From NCBI GenBank assembly GCA_035578175.1, contig JAQMRL010000006.1, positions 27,226,393 through 27,290,392 on the forward strand: 64,000 bases of DNA, given 5' to 3'. This document shows, piece by piece, positions 57,418 through 64,000 of the stretch. The translations under genes and the position numbers were made by a program. Each line of letters starts with the position of its first letter. Position 1 is the stretch's first letter. The notes under the pieces were generated by a model that was given only the letters and a program-made list of their open reading frames with translations, was not told where the DNA came from and ran no database searches. The stretch is from Catonia carolina (taxonomy: Eukaryota > Arthropoda > Insecta > Hemiptera > Achilidae).

Positions 57418-57891
57418 AGTTGTTGTTGTTTAGGTCAACAGCCGAAAGGCTGGTTTGAACCTCTAGAGGTTTTTCTAAGTAAAAACGAGGAGTGCGGTGG
57501 TTTAGTATTGCCTTTCTCACTGAGTTGAAAGAGTATATTTATTAGCATGCCAGGCCCTCCGAAAAATACCTACTTTCCACCCTGCGAATGACATCTTCAC
57601 TTCATTCACTACAGGGATTGGCTGTATAGTGAAATCCATTACTTTAAGAGGACTACTTCTGACTACTAGAGGATAACTCTGAGTAGGGTTTTTTACACCT
57701 CTCCCTTTTCTGTTCGTAAATAGTTCAGTCATATAATTGGCTGATTATGTGATAAGAAACAGAACTTTTTTTGTAGTCCTGAGTCCAGCAGATCGAGTGC
57801 AATTAATTTAACACTCCACCTGCCTGTTATGGGCAAAAATACTAGCAGATCGAGTGCAAATAATTTTACACTCCGCCTGCCTGTTATGGGC
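57418..57891 (-). mobile_element. R4 retroposon, copy 8, with duplicated 5' end
   Basis: TTGTTGTTGTTTAGG starts the tail 3 bp after copy 7 ends. The ~50-bp family 5' end occurs twice in tandem (57786-57833 and 57842-57891, each ending CTGCCTGTTATGGGCA). Confidence 0.85.
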
Positions 57892-58512
57892 ATATAATCT
57901 CATTGTAAATATTTTTTTAACAGTAATTTTATAAGATTTTTGGTAAGAGGTTAAAGGGAAGACCGAGGAATTTAAACTTAAAAGCGTTAATAAAATAAAT
58001 AAAATTTAATTTGATATTAAAAGAATAGCTGTTAATGGGAGGCATTATAGTTATAGAATTAAAGCGAATCTTTTAAAATTAAAATATATTGTTTTATTAA
58101 CGTATAAAGAGGCTATTTAAAAACAATTAAATTATTTATGTAAGTAATTTTTTTGACTAAAGAGCGTAAATCTCGATTACGGCCGAGAACGTAACTTCAA
58201 TAAAAAAAGTCGGTTTTTATTATCGATAATTTAATTTTTAAGGTATACAAATTTAAGAAATTCTTTTATAAATTAAAAAAATAAGCAATAACTTTTTCTT
58301 CGATAGTTATCACTGTTTATCGTCAATTTTTGCCTGAGCGCTGAATCAAACATTTTAAAACATTTAAAAGTGTAGAAGTGTTATCCAAAAAAAGTATTGT
58401 CAGAGAGTTTGTATATTTAATAATACAATTTTCAGTTTTATTTAAGTTATATCAACTAATTTTTTGTGACTTCAGAGGGTTGTAGTGCAATATCGATAAA
58501 TTTTAACTAGTT
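57892..58512. other. AT-rich spacer
   Basis: No features were recognised. Confidence 0.4.
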
Positions 58513-58610
58513 GTAATTCCCAGACCCTAGCCGGGAATCAACCTCTATGCACTTCAACATAATCTAATGATCCTAACTATGGCGCTTACGAATCGTCTCG
58601 GTTTTTGTCG
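58513..58610 (-). mobile_element. SINE3-like remnant
   Basis: On the minus strand, TAGGATCATTAG is followed by GTTGATTCCCGGCTAGGG and TGGGAATTAC, near the SINE3 pattern B box, then CTGGAAATTA. Confidence 0.4.
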
Positions 58611-58686
58611 GCGATAAAAGTACAATTTTTCTTTTGTAAATATTTAGTAATTCAGAGGTTAACAAAACATATTTTATTTTATTAAA

Positions 58687-59030
58687 TTGTTTTTTAGGTC
58701 ATCACCTGAAAGGCTGGTTTGAACCCCTAGAGGCTTTAGTAAGTGAAACGAGAAGTGAGATAGTTTACATTTGCCTTTCTCACTGAGTGGAAAAGTATGC
58801 TTATCAGCATGGCAGGCCCTCTGAAAAACATGCCTCTGGTTGTATGATGAAATTCGTTACTCTCAGAGGAGATAACTTTGACTATAATAATAGTAATAGT
58901 GTCTTCTACCTCTTCTGTTCTTAAATGCTGCAGTCATATAATTAGATGACCATATGATAAGAAACAGAAGTATTTTTTGTAGCCCTGGAACTAGTAGATC
59001 AAGTGCAATTAATTTAACACTCCAACTCCC
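58687..59030 (-). mobile_element. R4 retroposon, copy 9
   Basis: TTGTTTTTTAGGTCATCACC begins the tail. About 40 bp are deleted near 58830 (the CTTCACTTCATTCACC region). The 5' end is near 59030. Confidence 0.8.
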
Positions 59031-59080
59031 TATTACTAAATTTAATTATTAGGCATTATTAAGATTTCAAAGTAAAGGTT

Positions 59081-59245
59081 TAGTGGTTTGCACGCAAGCC
59101 TACAAAGCGAAAAGTCTCTGGTTCGATTCCCGGGTAAAATTTCCAAATTATTAGATACATGTTAGAAACAACCACTCTTCAGTTCTATAACCCTCAGTAA
59201 TCGAAAATGACCAAACTTATTTTTGTACTTTAAAACAAAATAAAT
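59081..59245 (+). mobile_element. SINE3
   Basis: A-box region TTTAGTGGTTTGCACGC, B box GGTTCGATTCCCGG, then the family body (CAGTTCTATAACCC, AGTAATCG-AAATGACC) and an A-rich end. Confidence 0.65.
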
Positions 59246-59657
59246 TAAAATCTTTATCAAACAGAATCTATGAATTATTAACCACTGTTAGATACGAGGT
59301 TGGTTTACCCACAGGGAAAATCGATTTTATTTTCCACGTATTCTGTATGATTATAATATTGTGTTAATAATCGGAACGTACAGTGATAAAAATAACAGAT
59401 TTTATTTGATAATTTCCTTTTTGTTTGGTCTTCTTTAAACTACGTGGGTTTTATGTTTCGACTTGGTTTTATTGCATATTTTTCTGAATATGGTTTGATT
59501 GCCAATATGTTTTCATTTTTTCACTTTTGGTTCGTTTTTCATCATCTGCTTTTTCCTCATGTGTTTCCTAGTAACGATGCAGATTTTGAATTTGTCTTCT
59601 TCCAAACTTTTCTTCGTCATATATGCTTAGTTGTCCGTTGTTTTAAATTTATAGCCT
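59246..59657. other. Spacer, nothing recognised
   Basis: The aromatic-rich 71-codon frame at 59444-59659 has no supporting family signal. Confidence 0.4.
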
Positions 59658-59667
59658 AACTAAAAAA

Positions 59668-59842
59668 AATTTTTTTTTTTTTGTTCAACGTCTGACTGTT
59701 GTGCAATTGCTGCTAATGCAGACGGTGAAGGCTGAAATTATTTTTTGTAACGTATGAAAATATGCCGTGCCTGAATGGGATTCGAACCCAAGACCGCATG
59801 ATGAGAGGCGAGCACGTTACCAACTACGCCAATGCGGTCAGC
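59668..59842 (-). mobile_element. SINE1
   Basis: Poly(T) and TTCAACGTCTGACTG on the left, inverse B box and GCCAATGCGGTCAGC on the right. The target duplication AACTAAAAAA is at 59658-59667 and 59843-59852. Confidence 0.9.
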
Positions 59843-59904
59843 AACTAAAAAATCAACAAGTTACTTTTTTAAATAAATAAAATAAAAATAGTGCTCTTCT
59901 ATTC

Positions 59905-60032
59905 TTCTTCTTTTTCACCTTCTTCACCACTCCTCCTCCTCCTCCTCCTCCTCCTCCTCCTTTCCCCCTTCTCCTTATTATTATTATTATTATTATTATT
60001 CTTTTTCTTCTTCTTCTTCTTCCCCTCACGGA
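59905..60032 (+). repeat. Trinucleotide microsatellites
   Basis: (TTC)n, (CTC)n at 59931-59960, (TTA)n at 59977-60000 and (TTC)n again. The Leu/Phe-rich frame through here is an artefact. Confidence 0.9.
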
Positions 60033-60364
60033 TTAGGCAGTACTGCCTATTTTTCCCTTCTGACGACCAACACCCCTTCGACCATTTGATTTATAATTCA
60101 TTGCCAATCTAGGCAAACGGCTTCCCTTCATGCGTTCCAGTTGACTACTCCAGTTGATTCTTTACTCGCTGATCTTCTCTAGGCAAAATATTTGCATTTT
60201 TTGCCTTAAAACGTCACTTCTTATCTTGTCGTCAAGGTGCAGCCCTTCACTGCCCAAAGATATTAAATTTCCGCGGCTCTGACTTGGCTTCGTTCTCTGT
60301 TTGAAAGCACCCATCCCTAAGTTCTCTTATGCCAAGTAATTCTCAAAACAATTTAGACTTAAGG
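60033..60364. other. Spacer, nothing recognised
   Basis: Of average composition; possibly decayed LINE sequence upstream of the Jockey-type tail. Confidence 0.3.
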
Positions 60365-60650
60365 GTTAGAGCCATGGGGTACAGCTAATTCATCGAATAT
60401 AGAAATACTGCAGCGCTTTCAATCAAAGTTCCTAAGACCACTGCAGCCCAATGGTATGTAACTAATAAATTGCACAACGATCTAAACCTGCTTTTCATAT
60501 AAGAAGAACTTAAACAACGTTACGAGAAACATTTAAAAAAGTTAAAAGAGCATCAAAATTCTTTCGTAATCAACCTCCTCAACAACAGCAAAGATAATCA
60601 CAGACTGAAACGTTTTAAAAAACATTGGACTTACCTTTACGACTTCATTA
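60365..60650 (+). pseudogene. Jockey-type LINE C-terminal tail
   Basis: One frame gives ANSSNIEILQRFQSKFLRPL and, after a shift, WYVTNKLHNDLNLLFI, EELKQRYEKHLKKLKEHQNS and LLNNSKDNHRLKRFKK. This is the NIEILQRFQSK...PWYV-N...DL-IP-V...EEI...YE-L..H.N...LL-N block order of Jockey-clade LINEs. At least one frameshift and one stop are present. Confidence 0.8.
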
Positions 60651-60945
60651 ATCACTTAACTCATTTACTTTTTCTACTTATACTAATAATCATCGTCATC
60701 CCATCGGCATCATTATCATCTCCATCATGGTCATTGTTATCTTCACTTTTAACTACTTCATGTTCCAAATTATTAATTCACAGTTCAGAGTCAAGTTTAA
60801 TTTTGTTTTTAGTTCCGAGTTTAGCCTTTTTTAGAATTACATTACTTTTTATATTTTCATTCTAAGAAAGTTATTGTTCAAATTTTTATCATGTTTGCTT
60901 AACGTTTGTATTTACAATAAAAAAACTGATTACGATCACCTCAGT
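60651..60945. other. CAT-rich spacer
   Basis: A run of CAT/ATC-like words at 60690-60740 and AT-rich sequence. No gene was recognised. Confidence 0.4.
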
Positions 60946-61108
60946 AGTGCAGTGGTTAGCGCGCTAGCCTATTATGCGGAGATCCCGGGTTCGATTTCCA
61001 GCTAAGTCTGGAAATTATCACAAGTTAAGCTCACTGTTCCAGTTGCGTAACCCACCATAGTCGCTAATAACCAAGCTTTTGATATGACTTTAAATAAACT
61101 GAAAAACT
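60946..61108 (+). mobile_element. SINE3, best copy
   Basis: A box AGTGGTTAGCGCGC, B box GGGTTCGATTTCC, body CTGGAAATTATCAC...GTAACCCACCATAGTCG, end GACTTTAAATAAACTG. Confidence 0.8.
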
Positions 61109-61238
61109 GGGTCTTTTCTGTTATCCCCCCTCAGCATAATTTTTCACATTTTGTGAATATTTCGTAAGCAACCTTACAGTATTTTTAACGATAAAAACGG
61201 GAAAAATATTTTTAAAAATTCTACACCAATATTCTTCA
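61109..61238 (+). repeat. R10 single-arm copy
   Basis: GGTCTTTTCTGTTATCCCCC through CTACACCAATATTCTTCA matches the left arm of the MITE at 55299. No opposite arm was found nearby. Confidence 0.8.
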
Positions 61239-61250
61239 CTTTTAACACAT

Positions 61251-61435
61251 TGCCGGCCGCGTTGGCGATGTTGGTAACGTGCTCGCCTCTCATCACGCGG
61301 TCTTGGGTTCGAATCCCACTCGGGCATGGCATTTTTTCATACGTTACAAAAAATTCATTTCATCCTTCACCGTATGCATTAGCAGCAATTTGCAAAACAG
61401 TCAGACGTTAAACCAAAAAAAAAAAAAAAAAAAAA
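61251..61435 (+). mobile_element. SINE1
   Basis: Head GCCGGCCGCGTTGGCGATG, B box GGTTCGAATCC, long poly(A). The target duplication TAACACAT is at 61243-61250 and 61436-61443. Confidence 0.92.
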
Positions 61436-61479
61436 TAACACATAGTTACAGTGTCAGTCCCGATTAAATCTTTATTTAT

Positions 61480-62354
61480 GTACCGGCGTACTTTTTTACA
61501 TTATTCCGAGTGCGCAATCAGAGAAGGTGGTGCTGAAAACACGGAATATTGTGTTTCTTGGAGACAAAAATATGTGTTACCAATATTGTTAGCAGAGTGC
61601 AACGAAAACGACATTTTTAACGCTGATGAGACTGGCCTATTTTTTAAATATTTACTAAATATGTTAACCTTAAATAAAAACAAGTGCTTCGGAGGCAAGC
61701 TTAGTAAAGAACGTTACAGTAATGTTAGCTGCTAATATGACAGGTACCAAAAATCTTAAAACTCTTCGTAATCGGGAAAAGTCAACGCCTACGGTGTTAA
61801 AAAATTATTAAATCTCTTGAATGCAATTTACGATATCAATAGAAAGGCGTGGATGACATCAGAAACACGGGCAAGTGGCTTCTTCAACTTGATATGAAAA
61901 TGAATAGGCAAGATAATAATATTTTTTTGTTTATAGAAAATTGTCCAGCACATCCGCGTCGTATGACAGAAAATCTAGTTATGATTTTTCGCAGATTTTA
62001 GAACATTTTTATCGAGACTGTTCCCAAATATTGAAGTGATTACGCTATCCGATCTTAAGATAAATTTTTATAGAAAAATAACCAAGTGGCGGACTGGAAG
62101 AGAAGGAAGGATAAATCGCTATTTTTCTAACGGATATTTTTTGTTTATTTTTACAAGTAGAGTCTGAAAATGTGTGCACGTTTTAGAAACACGCTGTATA
62201 TATATTATTAGTAATTTTATTGTATACCAATAATGCACGTACAATAAAAATATAGCTACGCCGTCAGAACGTGGATTATTCCATATAACGAAGTTTATAT
62301 TTGACGAACTTTTTCGGAAGTCGGGTGATGATTCGCTATTCGGAAGTTTGACTG
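61480..62354 (+). pseudogene. Tigger/pogo transposase remnant and right end
   Basis: The plus strand reads FNADETGLFFKYL (first catalytic Asp), KCFGGKLSKERYSN, then in other frames AANMTGTKNLK, KAWMTSE and NIFLFIENCPAHPRR (second Asp as Glu). This is the DDE_1 order of Tigger/jerky-type proteins. The right terminus GAAGTTTGACTG at 62343-62354 is followed by TA, as expected for pogo-type ends. The N-terminal half is missing. Confidence 0.8.
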
Positions 62355-62475
62355 TACTTTATCTTTAATTTTTATTTTTTTTTATTATTTTTATTTCTCT
62401 GTTATGAATTGATTATATTCATTAAAGTGAAAAAATCAACAGCAACAAAAGTTTGAAGCAAAAATAAAATCTATC

Positions 62476-62638
62476 TCCTCCGTGACATAGTGATTAGCGT
62501 GTTAAGCTATGAAGCGGAAAATTTCGAGTTCGATTCCCGGCTACAATCTGGAAATTATTACCGTTCAAATTCAACGTTTCGTAATTTTTAGTAATCAAAT
62601 AACCAAAATATTGTTGCAACTTTAAATAAATTTTAAAA
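62476..62638 (+). mobile_element. SINE3
   Basis: A-box region ATAGTGATTAGCGTG, B box GAGTTCGATTCCCGGC, then CTGGAAATTATTACC and AACTTTAAATAAATTT. Confidence 0.75.
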
Positions 62639-62983
62639 CATAAAAACAAAAACAGACATTTTATTTTTAATTATTCTGATAAAATTGTCATTACATTGTT
62701 TTGCACTCTGTTAGTACAAGGAGACATTACAAAACAATAATTCATGTGTAGTAGTCATTGAAAAGCATACATTCTTTAACAAAAACAATTAAAACTTGTA
62801 AAATTCATAATATTACAACACATTTGTTTTTAGTTATTAATTAATCGTTAAGTAGGCAGTCCCTACCTAGTAGCAAGAACTTTTAGAACAAAAGAAATAT
62901 ACATAATAGGAAACGGAAAACAATTATAGTTTTGTTGGAACAGCTTTGTCAATACATCGTCGAGAATTATCAATTTGAAAATG
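62639..62983. other. AT-rich spacer
   Basis: No features were recognised. Confidence 0.4.
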
Positions 62984-63768
62984 AAAAATCTGGTGTGAAA
63001 CACTCACACGACTTTCTCTTGCCAATGCAAATAATGACCAATATAAACTAACATTATTAATAAAACATTAGAAATAAACCAAAAAAATTAATCTCAAAAA
63101 ACATAACCTCATTTTAATCATGAGTGAATGATGCAAAATAAAAATCAATCTTAGGCTTAATAATACGGAAAATCATTCTTCCACGCTAAACTAGGCTCTG
63201 TAGAGAAAAATGCTTACAACAAAAGTTGTAGATCTTTTAATTTTCTATAAATTGTTTTTTACACTTTTGTCGTAAAATGTATATACTAAGACCGAAATCT
63301 TAAAAACTCCATTTTTTACAGATTTTTATGAAAAAACAGAAAATCACAAATTACCGCTAAACTAAGCGTTATACAAAGAAATGTTTGAAATAAAAGTTGT
63401 AGATTTTTACATTATCTACAACTTTTATTATGAACTTTTTTGCCCTAAAACGCATATTAAGGCCGCAATATTAAAAAACAATATTTTTTTCTACGAGAGA
63501 ACAGCCTTCACAAGAATTTCAGCAGACACGGGGCCTACCCTATCTTGTAGAATATATAAAATGTACTGAATGAGGCGATTAAAAAAAGTCGTAGAAGCCG
63601 TTTTTGAGAAAACGGCTTCTACGACTCAAAAAAAGAAAAATGACACTAAAAACTACTGCTTCCGGTTGACCGATTTTGATGAAAAAGTTCATGTGGGGTT
63701 TTCTAGTGGTACCTAACTTTCAAGTTTCAACTTTGTACGATTTTCCGTTCTTGAGATATTCTGTACAC

Positions 63769-63839
<71 letters not shown>

Positions 63840-63985
63840 CTAATCGCCAAAAACATGTTTTTTGGGGCTTAGAAGGTCTGAAAACGTTTACCTATATCCG
63901 GTGAAAAATTTATTTCGAAAAATTGGCATAAAAACAATACGTTCCTTCCTATATAATCGATAAATAATACCAAGTGAATTAAATG
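62984..63985 (+). repeat. R5 interspersed repeat, copy 5
   Basis: It starts AAAATCTGGTGTGAAACACT and ends CGTTCCTTCCTATATAATCG near the window edge. It contains (CA)n at 63766-63834 and a snap-back at 63587-63626 that other copies lack. Confidence 0.85.
63766..63834 (+). repeat. (CA)n microsatellite in R5
   Basis: About 33 CA units with one CG near the start, at the same R5 position as the giant tract at 23778. Confidence 0.95.
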
Positions 63986-64000
63986 TTATAATGAAAGATT

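Noticed and set aside
59891..60112. Leu/Phe-rich 73-codon frame
   Set aside because: It is produced by CTC, TTA and TTC trinucleotide repeats.
34998..61435. tRNA genes suggested by A and B boxes
   Set aside because: The sequences lack a full cloverleaf ending, carry SINE bodies with A tails and target duplications, and recur in many copies.

Overview
The window is a piece of AT-rich, intron-rich animal genome, most likely an insect and plausibly a hemipteran (inference from the transposon families and the style of the two genes; the species cannot be read from the sequence). It holds two recognisable host genes, head to head near the left end. On the minus strand is the first coding exon of an ALP/Enigma (Zasp/PDLIM) family PDZ protein (3208-3312), which continues off the left edge. 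On the plus strand is a complete four-exon gene for BLOC-1 subunit 2 (BLOC1S2/Blos2; exons 4113-4158, 5626-5756, 9672-9783, 13135-13271; 141 residues). The roughly 800 bp between their start codons is presumably a shared promoter region.

The other 50 kb holds no host gene I can support and is a dense, nested field of transposable elements. Blos2 introns carry LINE fragments, a PIF/Harbinger remnant, a P-like element with a THAP domain and a tRNA-derived SINE. Downstream (13.4-18.6 kb) lie a LINE tail, a nearly intact IS630/mariner-type element, two internally deleted relatives and several palindromic elements. 19-25.5 kb has a probable LTR, a hAT-like MITE, a 390-bp retroposon copy (R4) and an ~860-bp compound TG/TGCG microsatellite inside a repeat (R5). 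26-36 kb has two mariners and two LINE copies, each split by a PIF/Harbinger element; one of these elements keeps a MADF accessory ORF. 37-48 kb has two piggyBac-like MITEs with TTAA duplications, a hAT element with an 8-bp duplication and SINEs. 48-64 kb has a GC-rich island, a foldback transposon, LINE tails (RTE/CR1-like and Jockey-like), many R4 and SINE copies and a Tigger/pogo remnant.

Five recurrent families are named here for reference. SINE1 and SINE2 are tRNA-derived with an A/T tail and 8-14 bp target duplications. SINE3 is an older tRNA-derived family. R4 is ~390 bp with an (AAC)n tail and an 11-bp target duplication. R5 is ~1 kb with an internal CA/TG tract and subterminal inverted repeats. 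LINE-A is a non-LTR family whose C-terminus carries a repeated charged W/E/R/K motif.

Two observations stand out. First, close inverted duplications (snap-backs) recur across the window, several at transposon ends or deletion junctions, as if template switching is a frequent mutational route here. Second, the conserved C-terminal motif of LINE-A resembles a small DNA-binding module and may be undescribed in this setting.
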